Shown piece after piece: positions 18,551 to 26,938 of a stretch of 64,000 bases of DNA. A program made the position numbers and the translations under genes. Position 1 is the stretch's first letter, and each line of letters opens with the position of its first letter. The DNA lies in NCBI GenBank assembly GCA_001899005.1, contig MKUW01000007.1:310001-374000 (forward strand). The letters run 5' to 3'. The notes below the pieces were generated by a model. That model was not told the origin of the DNA, did no database searches, and saw only the letters and a program-made list of their open reading frames with translations. This DNA comes from Chloroflexi bacterium 44-23. GTDB lineage: Bacteria; Chloroflexota; Anaerolineae; Anaerolineales; Anaerolineaceae.

Positions 18551-19495
18551 TTATTTTGCCATTTTCTTGGTTTGAACCTCTGAAATCAGGCGGCAAAAAG
18601 CACAATCACCTTCCTTCGGCGTTGGTTGTTGGCAGCCAGGGCAAGAGAACAAGAGGTCTTGCGGTACAAGACTTTCTCCCAGTTGTGGGAAAAGCTCCGG
18701 TTTTGCTTTCAGGAATTTAAGATAAAACGCCAGTTTTGTTCCGGCATGATTGTGTTCCAATTGATTTAATATCGTCTTAATGGCAATTGTTGTGCTGCCG
18801 TCTGCGTAGGGGCATTCCTCTTCAATATATTCAATACCCCTGAGTAAGGCGTAGGCAGCAGTTTCGCGCTCATAAAAACGACAGAATGGCTTGGCTTTTT
18901 TTATCAATCCCGGTTTGGCAGGTAAAACTGGTGCTTGACGGCGTAAAAAATCAAGCTGCCAGCTTAACGTATTATTATATAAAACCGCGACTTCATCATC
19001 CAGGTTGTGGCCTGTAACGAAAACAGAAAAGCCATTTTCCATTGCAAATTTGTTGAACGAATGACGCTTCACCAACCCACAGATTGAACAGGTTTTGTTT
19101 TTACTTCTCCTGGAGAGGGCGGCCATTTCAGGGATGGTAGCTCCATACGTCTTATCCACTTGAAATGCGTGCAGTTTTAGATTGTATTTCTGGGCAAAAT
19201 CAACCGCCAATTGATAAGATTTGCTGGAATAGGCTGTTTCATCATCAATCCCGAGATTAACGTAAAATCCGGCTGTTTGGTAACCAAGCCGGTTGAGAAC
19301 ATCCCAGAGAGCAAGTGAATCCTTGCCACCTGAAACAGCAATTAAAACCCGATCTTCATGGGTGAACATATCGTACTTACGAATCGAACGCTCGGTCTGG
19401 TTAATTACCCACGTTAAAAAATGTTCATCGCACAATGCCAATTTATGTTGCCTCATATTAATGACGGCACGCTGATTGCATTTCCGGCATTTCAT
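18551..19495 (-). CDS. ttuA: tRNA 2-thiouridine synthase of the TtuA/Ncs6 family
   Basis: 314 residues in TtuA order: N-terminal zinc finger (C3, C6, C22, H25), PP-loop SGGKDS at 55-60, a central CSICG that with a third Cys would hold the iron-sulfur cluster, and a C-terminal zinc finger (CPGC, CAFC). In Thermus the enzyme thiolates m5U54 of tRNA, stabilising it at high temperature; Ncs6 homologues act on U34. The ATG overlaps the stop codon of the adjacent ubiquitin-like sulfur-carrier gene, so the two are coupled. TtcA is less likely because of the two zinc fingers and the partner. Confidence 0.85.
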   Translation of the reverse strand: MKCRKCNQRAVINMRQHKLALCDEHFLTWVINQTERSIRKYDMFTHEDRVLIAVSGGKDSLALWDVLNRLGYQTAGFYVNLGIDDETAYSSKSYQLAVDFAQKYNLKLHAFQVDKTYGATIPEMAALSRRSKNKTCSICGLVKRHSFNKFAMENGFSVFVTGHNLDDEVAVLYNNTLSWQLDFLRRQAPVLPAKPGLIKKAKPFCRFYERETAAYALLRGIEYIEEECPYADGSTTIAIKTILNQLEHNHAGTKLAFYLKFLKAKPELFPQLGESLVPQDLLFSCPGCQQPTPKEGDCAFCRLISEVQTKKMAK

Positions 19496-19722
19496 AATTG
19501 ACCACCTGAGATAACAGGAACGATCTTAATTATGTCTCCATCTTTTATCAATTCGTGTTCGGTAAGCAGTTCCCCCTTTCGGATAACGAGATTAGCTTCA
19601 GGCAGCAAGTTCATTTGATTTAATAATTTTGATACGGTGAGATCAACAGGCTTTTCTATCTGAGTTTCAGTTCTTCGATAAATTATAGTAATTGTCATCA
19701 TTTTAACTTTTTTGTTCGGCAT
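19492..19722 (-). CDS. ttuB: ThiS/MoaD-like (TtuB-type) sulfur carrier protein
   Basis: 76 residues with a beta-grasp pattern and a C-terminal SGG motif followed by two more residues (GGQL). ThiS, MoaD and TtuB carry sulfur as a thiocarboxylate on a terminal glycine; here Gln-Leu would have to be removed first, unless the protein works otherwise. The GGTGGT glycine codons double as ribosome binding site for ttuA, and the extra codons create the ATGA overlap. The start is uncertain: ATGs at 19722, 19701 and 19698 are in frame and none has a clear ribosome binding site. The pairing with ttuA supports a tRNA thiolation role. Confidence 0.75.
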   Translation of the reverse strand: MPNKKVKMMTITIIYRRTETQIEKPVDLTVSKLLNQMNLLPEANLVIRKGELLTEHELIKDGDIIKIVPVISGGQL

Positions 19723-19756
19723 ACAGCGTTCAGAAAATTCTGAATGAAAATATGCA

Positions 19757-20578
19757 TTATTGTAAAATTGTTAGCAAGATAATTGCGGCTGCAAGTACGG
19801 TGCAATAAACCGAAAAGACACGCAGGGTATTCCTTTGAAGAAATTTCAGCAGCCAATGGATTGATATAAATCCTACAGCCGCAGAAGTAAAGAATCCAAT
19901 TGCCAGTACCGGTAAAAATTGATTAAGATTTGATATAGAAAGCAAGTCAGGAATACTTAAAATGGCTGCTCCGACCATCACCGGTATCGACATCAAGAAG
20001 GAAAAGCGAGCCGCATCTTCACGCGACAATCCTTGTAATACGCCTCCTGTAATCGTAGATCCCGAGCGAGAAACTCCTGGAAAAATAGAAAGAAGTTGAA
20101 AAACACCAACTATCAGTGCATTCTTGAATGTCATTTCACTCAGGTTTTGCCGGCTTCTTCCAAAGAGATCTGCCAGCAACAATAATGCAGCGGTTACCAG
20201 CAGAAATATTGCTGTGGCAATAATCGATTGAAATGCGGATTCTACCGTTTTCTTAAGTATCAGCCCTCCAATAACTGCCGGAATCGTTGCAATAATTAAG
20301 AGCCAACCCAGCCGTGTCTTCTGAGCTTTAAGTGGATTCTCCTGGAACAGCCCTGTTATAAAATCACTGATGATGGTAATTAAATCTTTCCAGAAATAAA
20401 TTATGACTGCCAGAAGAGTTCCTACCTGGATTAAAACATTAAACGGGAAAATTTGATCGCTGGGAAATTGCCAATGAAGCAAGTATGGAACAATAACCAG
20501 GTGCCCGGAGCTTGAAATGGGTAAAAACTCTGTAATGCCCTGGACAATACCCAGGATAAAAGCCTGAAAAAAGTTCAT
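19757..20578 (-). CDS. uppP: Undecaprenyl-diphosphate phosphatase (BacA/UppP)
   Basis: 273 residues, an integral membrane protein with about eight hydrophobic segments. It removes a phosphate from undecaprenyl diphosphate, recycling the lipid carrier for peptidoglycan and other glycans. The two family signatures are present: GITEFLPISSSGHLVI near the N-terminus and FPGVSRSGSTITGG in the middle. The gene follows tgt by two bases, with its ribosome binding site (GGAGT) inside the end of tgt, so the two are an operon. Confidence 0.97.
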   Translation of the reverse strand: MNFFQAFILGIVQGITEFLPISSSGHLVIVPYLLHWQFPSDQIFPFNVLIQVGTLLAVIIYFWKDLITIISDFITGLFQENPLKAQKTRLGWLLIIATIPAVIGGLILKKTVESAFQSIIATAIFLLVTAALLLLADLFGRSRQNLSEMTFKNALIVGVFQLLSIFPGVSRSGSTITGGVLQGLSREDAARFSFLMSIPVMVGAAILSIPDLLSISNLNQFLPVLAIGFFTSAAVGFISIHWLLKFLQRNTLRVFSVYCTVLAAAIILLTILQ

Positions 20579-20580
20579 GG

Positions 20581-21732
20581 TTACTCCATTAATTCATGAA
20601 AGATGGTATCGGCAGTTTTGCCAGGTTTATATTCATAGTTGCTTAAGAAAGAACTGGCATATTGATCAAGATTTCCGTTTTGTATCGCCATTCGTAATTC
20701 GCTCATTAATCTCTGCAACATGTGAATGTTATGAATGGAAATTAAGGTTCCGGAAAGTAACTCGCGCGCGACAATTAAGTGGCGGATATATGCCCGCGAA
20801 AAAGTCTGGCAGGTATAGCAAGTACAATCCGGTTCAATCGGTTGCATGTCATGCGCGAATTTTGCATTCATCAGATTCAGACGGCCATGCATGGTCAGTG
20901 CGGCTGAATGACGAGCCAGGCGAGTAGGCAGGACACAGTCAAAAATATCAATTCCTCGCAGAACTCCGTTGACTATGTCCTCCGGAGCGCCTACACCCAT
21001 TAAATAACGTGGTTTTTCTTCAGGTAAAACTGAATTGACAACCTCGATCATTGCATACATTTCGGTTTTCTTTTCACCAACCGAAAGCCCTCCAATAGCT
21101 ATCCCCGGTAGATCAAGGTTGGCAATGAAGGCGGCTGATTCCTGGCGCAGCTGCGGGAAAACTCCGCCCTGAACGATCCCAAACAAAGCTTGATCGGCAC
21201 GGGTGTGTGCATTTCTAGAGCGATTCGCCCAGACGTGAGTTCTTCGAATAGCTAACTGGTTATATTCAAAATCGTAAGGTGCGGCACATTCATCAAACGC
21301 CATGATGATGTCAGCTCCCAGCTTCTCTTGAATTTCTATTGATTTCTCTGGTGTGAAGCGATGTGTTGAGCCATCTATATGGCTGCGAAATGTGACCCCA
21401 TCGTCGTCAATTTTACGCATCGCCGCCAGTGAGAAAACCTGAAAACCACCTGAATCCGTTAACGTAGGGTATTGCCATTGCATAAAGTTATGTAAGCCGC
21501 CCATGTCTGCTACCAGGTCAGCACCCGGGCGCAGGTAAAGATGATAGGTATTGGCAAGCACAAGCGTGGAGTTGGTCGTTTCCAATTGAGCTGGTGTCAA
21601 TCCTTTAACAGTTGCCTGGGTTCCCACTGGTGCAAACAAAGGTGTTTTCAAAGGTCCGTGTGGAGTTGTAAAGGTCGCGTTGCGTGCTGCACCCTGACGG
21701 TCCTGGATTTCAAATGTGAAAAGCTTATTCAT
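20581..21732 (-). CDS. tgt: Queuine/7-deazaguanine tRNA-ribosyltransferase
   Basis: 383 residues. It exchanges guanine 34 of GUN-anticodon tRNAs for preQ1, the first tRNA-bound step of queuosine synthesis. Seen are the catalytic Asp region TDSGGFQVFSL, DIIMAFDEC, the GGLSVGEKK loop, and the zinc site CTCYTC followed by YIRHL. Other queuosine genes are not in the window. It heads an operon with uppP. A short hairpin (ACAAAGC/GCTTTGT, about 21777-21795) lies in its upstream region. Confidence 0.97.
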   Translation of the reverse strand: MNKLFTFEIQDRQGAARNATFTTPHGPLKTPLFAPVGTQATVKGLTPAQLETTNSTLVLANTYHLYLRPGADLVADMGGLHNFMQWQYPTLTDSGGFQVFSLAAMRKIDDDGVTFRSHIDGSTHRFTPEKSIEIQEKLGADIIMAFDECAAPYDFEYNQLAIRRTHVWANRSRNAHTRADQALFGIVQGGVFPQLRQESAAFIANLDLPGIAIGGLSVGEKKTEMYAMIEVVNSVLPEEKPRYLMGVGAPEDIVNGVLRGIDIFDCVLPTRLARHSAALTMHGRLNLMNAKFAHDMQPIEPDCTCYTCQTFSRAYIRHLIVARELLSGTLISIHNIHMLQRLMSELRMAIQNGNLDQYASSFLSNYEYKPGKTADTIFHELME

Positions 21733-22027
21733 CTTTAAATTTAATTGTCTCCATATTTGGTCACGGATGGTTTGTTACAAAGCGATAGGCTTTGTCGATT
21801 ATACTATGGGGCTAACCTGACCGGCAGACTTAAATCTCTGAAATTAAGATCGGGCAGAGGTCAATCATCTATGCGCTATAATGACATGAATGAACTTTGT
21901 GTTCGAGGAATAGCGGTTTACCAAGAGATCATAAGTTCTTAAAAAATCATCAAATTTAGAATACTTTATTCATTTATATGTGGACAAAACAATTATTTGT
22001 CTATGAAATTAAAAAGATAGGGTTGTA

Positions 22028-23779
22028 ATGATTCAAACTCACATTGAAAAACGATGGAAAGTTTCCCCTCAAATTCCTTTACAGATAGCCGATGAGTTTC
22101 AGATGTATTCTGATGTCATGGCTCAGATTCTCTACAATCGACAGATTAAGGATGCTCAGTCCGCCGAGGTGTTCTTAAATGGAAACGGCCCATTTTATAA
22201 TCCGTTTCTATTGCGAAACATGGATAAGGCAGTGAGTCTTATTTTGTTTGCAGTTGACAATGATGAACCAATCGCAGTTTATGGTGATTACGATGTTGAT
22301 GGTATCAGTGCTACAGCGCTTATGAGTGAAGTACTGCAAAGAATCGGTGCACAAGTGACGCCTTACATTCCAGACCGTTTTACTGAGGGGTACGGCATTA
22401 ACACAAACGCACTGGACAAGCTTCACAATGCCGGCATAAAGTTGATGGTGACAGTGGATTGCGGTATTCGATCGATTAATGAGCTAAATTATGCTGTCAG
22501 AAATTTGGGTATGAAAGTGATCATCAGCGATCATCACGGTCCGGCTGAGATTTTACCTGATGTTGAGGCGATTATTTGCCAAAAACAAGTTGGCGATACC
22601 TACCCTGAAAAGAATTTGTCCGGGGTTGGCATTGCATACAAAATTGCACAGGCAATCATTCAAGTGCGCCCGGAAGCTGGAGTGGATGTGCGCGAATGGT
22701 TGGATCTGGCTGCACTGGGAACGGTTGCGGATGTGGTTCCCCTGGTCGGCGAGAATCGCTCAATTGTTAAAGCCGGGCTGGCGCAAATGCATTTTGGTAA
22801 ACGAACTGGATTGTCTGCCTTAATTGGGGTTTCACGTCTGCAAGCGAATATGATCTCGGCCACGGACATTAGTTTTGGAATCGCACCTCGCCTAAATGCG
22901 GTTGGGCGCATTGAATCGATTGTTAGCGAAGGTGATGATATTTCGGGTATTGATTCAGAATTCTCCTTACCTGTAGCTGCTCATAAGGCCTTAGCTATTT
23001 TAATGACAACGGATGTTACCCTGGCCGGATTGTTGGCGCAAGAGTTGGACGATATCAATCGGAAAAGACAACAGCTTACCCGTGAAATGCAAAGCCAGGC
23101 AGAACAATTAATCAACTGTGAAGATCTTGTGCTCTTTGCTGCTGATAAGAATTTTAGCTCAGGTTTGGTGGGGTTGGTTGCAGCCAAATTAACCGAATCT
23201 TTTTACAGACCAACAATTATTGGATATATCGGTGAACACCATACCAGGGCATCCTGCCGCAGTATTAAAGAATTTCATATTACTCAAGCACTTGATCGCT
23301 GTTCTGACCTCTTACTTCAGCACGGTGGTCATGCAATGGCGGCCGGATTCACGGTAGCAAATGATAATATGCATCTGTTGATTGACCGACTGCAAGCGAT
23401 AGCACATGAAACATTAGACCAGGATGCGATCAAACCCAGCCTGGTGGCAGATATCGATATCCCTTTAAGTCAGATTCCAAAAGACATAATCAAAGATTTG
23501 GATCGCTTGGATCCTATCGGGGCTGGAAACCCTCCTGCTACATTCATATCTAGAAACGTTCAGGTGTTGAGTTCAAAGGCAGTTGGCAAGGATAAGAATC
23601 ATTTAAAATTGACAGTTCGGGACAATCAATCAGTTTACGATGCGATTGCTTTTCGCTTGGGTTACTGGGATGGGGTTTTGCCGGAACGAATCGACCTCTT
23701 TTACCAGATTGAAAAGAATTATTTTAATGGCAAAGTTACGACTCAATTGAACATTAAGGACATCAAAGCGACTGATTAA
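22028..23779 (+). CDS. recJ: Single-stranded-DNA-specific exonuclease RecJ
   Basis: 583 residues, normal RecJ length. It degrades single-stranded DNA 5' to 3' in recombination and mismatch repair. The DHH phosphoesterase motifs are visible: YGDYDVDGIS at about residue 82, VDCGIRS, SDHHGP at about 167, and the DHHA1 motif HGGHAMAAGF near residue 435. The C-terminal OB-like domain contains LDPIGAGNPPATF. The start ATG follows GATAGGGTTGTA. It precedes the AAA ATPase gene by about 90 bases, which contain a promoter-like element, so the two may be separate transcripts. Confidence 0.96.
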   Translation: MIQTHIEKRWKVSPQIPLQIADEFQMYSDVMAQILYNRQIKDAQSAEVFLNGNGPFYNPFLLRNMDKAVSLILFAVDNDEPIAVYGDYDVDGISATALMSEVLQRIGAQVTPYIPDRFTEGYGINTNALDKLHNAGIKLMVTVDCGIRSINELNYAVRNLGMKVIISDHHGPAEILPDVEAIICQKQVGDTYPEKNLSGVGIAYKIAQAIIQVRPEAGVDVREWLDLAALGTVADVVPLVGENRSIVKAGLAQMHFGKRTGLSALIGVSRLQANMISATDISFGIAPRLNAVGRIESIVSEGDDISGIDSEFSLPVAAHKALAILMTTDVTLAGLLAQELDDINRKRQQLTREMQSQAEQLINCEDLVLFAADKNFSSGLVGLVAAKLTESFYRPTIIGYIGEHHTRASCRSIKEFHITQALDRCSDLLLQHGGHAMAAGFTVANDNMHLLIDRLQAIAHETLDQDAIKPSLVADIDIPLSQIPKDIIKDLDRLDPIGAGNPPATFISRNVQVLSSKAVGKDKNHLKLTVRDNQSVYDAIAFRLGYWDGVLPERIDLFYQIEKNYFNGKVTTQLNIKDIKATD

Positions 23780-23826
23780 CATTCGTAATTGCGATTTCGT
23801 AGTTCTGTATTAATAAAACGACAGCA

Positions 23827-23835
23827 TGCTATAAT
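23827..23835 (+). promoter_or_regulatory. Extended -10 promoter element before the AAA ATPase gene
   Basis: TGCTATAAT is a perfect extended -10; no strong -35 hexamer is seen. It lies 36 bases before the start codon. Confidence 0.5.
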
Positions 23836-23870
23836 TCAATTAATAATTTTTTTGTCGCTCGGAGGCAAGT

Positions 23871-25217
23871 ATGGTCGCTCAATCAGGTCAGAGCTCTAAT
23901 CCAATTTCGGCTGTTGCACCCGCTCAAAAATCTTTTCTGCCACCACCAATTACAACGGTTGAACAGACTGGCCTTTCTGCTCTTTGGCTGCAAGATTTAA
24001 TATTAAAGGTAATGTATTTTCAGGGATATTCGGCAGGTTTCAAAATTGCCGAGGAAGTTGCACTGCCCTTTACAGGAATTGTTGACCAAATTCTTGAGAT
24101 TTTAAAACGGGAAAAATTGATTGAGGTCAAAACCTCACAAATGGGATTGGGAGAAGGATCATATCTTTATGCGATTACGGGTGCCGGCATTAATCGCGCC
24201 CGTGAAGCACTGGACCGAAGTCAATATGCCGGGCCTGCACCGGTGCCGTTGAATGTATACAACGAATCGGTGTTAAAACAAGGCCGTGGAAGAATCCAGG
24301 TTACCAGTCGTTTAATGCGTCAGGTTCTCAACCATTTGGTAATTAATGAACAAACTTTTGGCCAACTGGGACCGGCGGTTAATTCAGGCACATCAATATT
24401 CTTGTACGGCCCCCCAGGTAATGGAAAAACGAGTGTGGCGCGTGCTGTTGGAAGCCTTTTACAAGCCCAGGCAATGTACATCCCATTTGCTATTTATGTG
24501 GATGGGCAGGTGATTAAGCTTTATGACTCTGTCAACCATCAATTGGTTAAAGAAGAAGACACAACAGCCAATGGGACTGGCACAGTGCGCACAGGGCAAC
24601 GTCGTGACCCCCGCTGGATCCGCATTCGGAGGCCATTTATCGTCACCGGTGGAGAATTGACCATGTCCGGCTTGGACCTGGTGTTTGATTCGACCAACAA
24701 ATATTACGAAGCCCCTTTCCAGGTAAAAGCCAACGGTGGAATTTTATTAATTGATGACTTTGGTCGCCAGCTCGTTCGACCACGCGACTTATTGAACCGC
24801 TGGATTGTACCTTTGGAAAACAGGTTGGACTTTATGAGCCTGCATACAGGCCGTAAAATTGAAGTACCTTTTGATGTCCTGGTAATTTTTTCAACCAACT
24901 TGCCGCCAAAGGACCTGGTGGATGAAGCATTCTTACGTCGTCTGCGCCACAAGATCGAGATCAGTGATCCCTCTTATGAGGATTACCGCGAGCTTTTTCG
25001 GCGAGTTTCTGCACAAAAGGGTGTTAGTTATTCAGACGAGGGCCTGGCTTACTTGCTGCAGGAACACTATATTAAACGTAACCGGCCGCTGCGTGCATCA
25101 CACCCCCGTGATATTTGTGATCAGATTATCGATATTTCGCGTTATATGGACATTGAAGCCACACTTTCGAAAGATTTGATAGACCGTGCTGCTTTATCTT
25201 ATTTTGTGGAATTGTAA
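23871..25217 (+). CDS. AAA-family ATPase with an N-terminal winged-helix-like region
   Basis: 448 residues. A Ser/Pro/Gln-rich start is followed by a helical, winged-helix-like domain (about 40-115), then an AAA ATPase core with Walker A GPPGNGKTS at about 180 and Walker B ILLIDDFGRQ. A charged insert of about 50 residues lies between them, and RLRHKIE with a sensor-like arginine follows. It resembles the group annotated as predicted ATPases with chaperone activity associated with Flp pilus assembly, but no pilus gene is nearby. The start ATG follows TCGGAGGCAAGT. The GDPD gene begins at the next base, so translation is coupled. The molecular role is not known to me. Confidence 0.75.
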   Translation: MVAQSGQSSNPISAVAPAQKSFLPPPITTVEQTGLSALWLQDLILKVMYFQGYSAGFKIAEEVALPFTGIVDQILEILKREKLIEVKTSQMGLGEGSYLYAITGAGINRAREALDRSQYAGPAPVPLNVYNESVLKQGRGRIQVTSRLMRQVLNHLVINEQTFGQLGPAVNSGTSIFLYGPPGNGKTSVARAVGSLLQAQAMYIPFAIYVDGQVIKLYDSVNHQLVKEEDTTANGTGTVRTGQRRDPRWIRIRRPFIVTGGELTMSGLDLVFDSTNKYYEAPFQVKANGGILLIDDFGRQLVRPRDLLNRWIVPLENRLDFMSLHTGRKIEVPFDVLVIFSTNLPPKDLVDEAFLRRLRHKIEISDPSYEDYRELFRRVSAQKGVSYSDEGLAYLLQEHYIKRNRPLRASHPRDICDQIIDISRYMDIEATLSKDLIDRAALSYFVEL

Positions 25218-25970
25218 GTGGTAAGTTTATTACCGAATCGTCCGATCATTCTGGGTCACCGCGGAGCCAGTGCTCATGCTCCGGAAAATACGATGGCTGC
25301 ATTCCAACACGCCATCGATTGCGGTGCAGATGGAATTGAATTTGACGTGAAACTTACCCGTGATAAAGAAATTATCATTATTCATGACCTTACTGTAAAT
25401 CGGACGACCAACGGAAAAGGCAAAGTTAAAGAACTTACCCTGGAAAAAATACGTGAACTGGATGCCGGTTCGCATTTTTCAGAGAAATTCCGTGGTGAGA
25501 AGATCCCCTTATTGAAAGATGTACTGGTAAAAATGCCGCCATCTTTTATCATTAATATTGAGCTGACCAACTACAACTCCATGTTTGATGGGCTTGCAAA
25601 AAAAACAGCAAATTTGGTTAAAGATTTAGGTAAAGCTAAGCAAGTCGTCTTCTCTTCGTTCAACCCGCTAAACTTGATACTTACAAAAAGAATTTTGCCT
25701 GAAACACCGGTTGCACTATTAGCCCTGCCCGGCAAGGCTGGAGCTTTAAACCGCTCAAGAGCTATGGTCAAGGTTGCTCCTAAGTTTATCAACCCCAATT
25801 ATCGCGATGTGAATGCCAGTTTTTTGAAAAAGCAGCGCGACCTCAACCGGAGTATTATCACATGGACAGTAAATGACGTTGAAGAAATTATCCGGTTGTT
25901 TGATTTAAAAATTGATGGAATTATCAGTGATGACCCCCAATTGGTCAGAAAAGTGTTCGGCGTTGAATGA
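25218..25970 (+). CDS. Glycerophosphodiester phosphodiesterase
   Basis: 250 residues, no signal peptide, so cytosolic. It hydrolyses glycerophosphodiesters to glycerol-3-phosphate and an alcohol. The GDPD motifs are complete: GHRGASAHAPENT with the catalytic His and metal Glu, IEFDVKLTRD, and HDLTVNRTTNGKG with the second His. The start is a GTG immediately after the stop codon of the AAA ATPase gene; its last four bases overlap the ATG of the next gene (ATGA). The chain from AAA ATPase to the GH3 protein is thus one tightly packed operon. Confidence 0.93.
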   Translation: MVSLLPNRPIILGHRGASAHAPENTMAAFQHAIDCGADGIEFDVKLTRDKEIIIIHDLTVNRTTNGKGKVKELTLEKIRELDAGSHFSEKFRGEKIPLLKDVLVKMPPSFIINIELTNYNSMFDGLAKKTANLVKDLGKAKQVVFSSFNPLNLILTKRILPETPVALLALPGKAGALNRSRAMVKVAPKFINPNYRDVNASFLKKQRDLNRSIITWTVNDVEEIIRLFDLKIDGIISDDPQLVRKVFGVE

Positions 25971-26938
25971 TCTCAGCAGATGCCATTAATTCAGCCATCC
26001 TAAGGTTGAATGGAAAAATTAATATTACGCCATTGACTTTTGATCCCGATTTGAACGTGTATATTAAATGGGAAAACCATCAAAAAACTGGTGCTTTTAA
26101 AGTGCGTGGTGCGCTCAACAAAATTCTTGCATTAGAAACCTGGGAGCAAGAACGAGGGTTGGTAGCAGCTTCTGCCGGAAATCATGGCTTGGGTGTTGCC
26201 TACGCGGCCAAGTTGTTAGGAGTCAAGGCAACCATTTTTATCCCTGAAAACTCAGTAATCAATAAAGAAACAGCCATGTTGAATTATGGGGCTGCGGTAA
26301 TCAGAGTCTCAGGGGATTTTTCAACAGCGGAGACTGAAGCACAGTCTTTTGCAGTCAAAAAAGGTGCTACGTGGGTTTCACCATATAACGATAAACTGGT
26401 GATTGCCGGACATGCAACAATTGGGGCGGAAATTATTAGCGAAATTGAAGAGGAAGGTGACTTGCAATGTTTGATTCCGGTCTGTGGCGGAGGACTGGTT
26501 GCCGGGATTGGATCTGCTTTTCAGAATAAGAAAGTTGGGGTCAAGCTGATTGGGGTACAAAGTGCCAACTCTTCCTTTTTTTATTCGCTTTATCATTTTG
26601 GAAGCCAAAAGGATGTTTTAGAAAAAAACAGTATAGCCGATGGGTTGACCGGTGCGATTGAAAAGAATTCAATCACAATTCCATTGGTGCGCAGCATGCT
26701 AGATGATTTCTTGCTGGTGGATGAACTGGATATTGAGCGGGCGATTGCATATTGCTATTTTAAATATGGTGAAATTGTGGAAGGTTCAGCTGCAGTTCCC
26801 CTGGCTGCATTATTACTTAAGGGAAATTTCACTCAGAAAAGTGTTCTCGTAATGACCGGGGCTAACATTCAATCTGACTTGCACGCCAGCGTTTGCGAAC
26901 GCTGGAAAGACCACTGGGATCCTTATGAAGAAACATAA
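25967..26938 (+). CDS. Threonine/serine dehydratase-like PLP enzyme
   Basis: 323 residues, fold type II PLP enzyme without the C-terminal ACT regulatory domain of biosynthetic IlvA. The PLP lysine is K45 in TGAFKVRGA; SAGNHGLGVAY and the phosphate-binding CGGGLVAGIG complete the active site. It would deaminate threonine or serine to the 2-oxo acid and ammonia, or racemise serine; the family does not separate these from sequence alone. The ATG overlaps the GDPD stop by four bases, and the gene itself overlaps the GH3 start by 14 bases. Confidence 0.9.
   Translation: MISADAINSAILRLNGKINITPLTFDPDLNVYIKWENHQKTGAFKVRGALNKILALETWEQERGLVAASAGNHGLGVAYAAKLLGVKATIFIPENSVINKETAMLNYGAAVIRVSGDFSTAETEAQSFAVKKGATWVSPYNDKLVIAGHATIGAEIISEIEEEGDLQCLIPVCGGGLVAGIGSAFQNKKVGVKLIGVQSANSSFFYSLYHFGSQKDVLEKNSIADGLTGAIEKNSITIPLVRSMLDDFLLVDELDIERAIAYCYFKYGEIVEGSAAVPLAALLLKGNFTQKSVLVMTGANIQSDLHASVCERWKDHWDPYEET

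Noticed and set aside
21745..21942. 65-codon open frame between tgt and recJ
   Set aside because: No ribosome binding site, low-complexity basic composition and no recognisable pattern; the stretch reads as the divergent upstream region.
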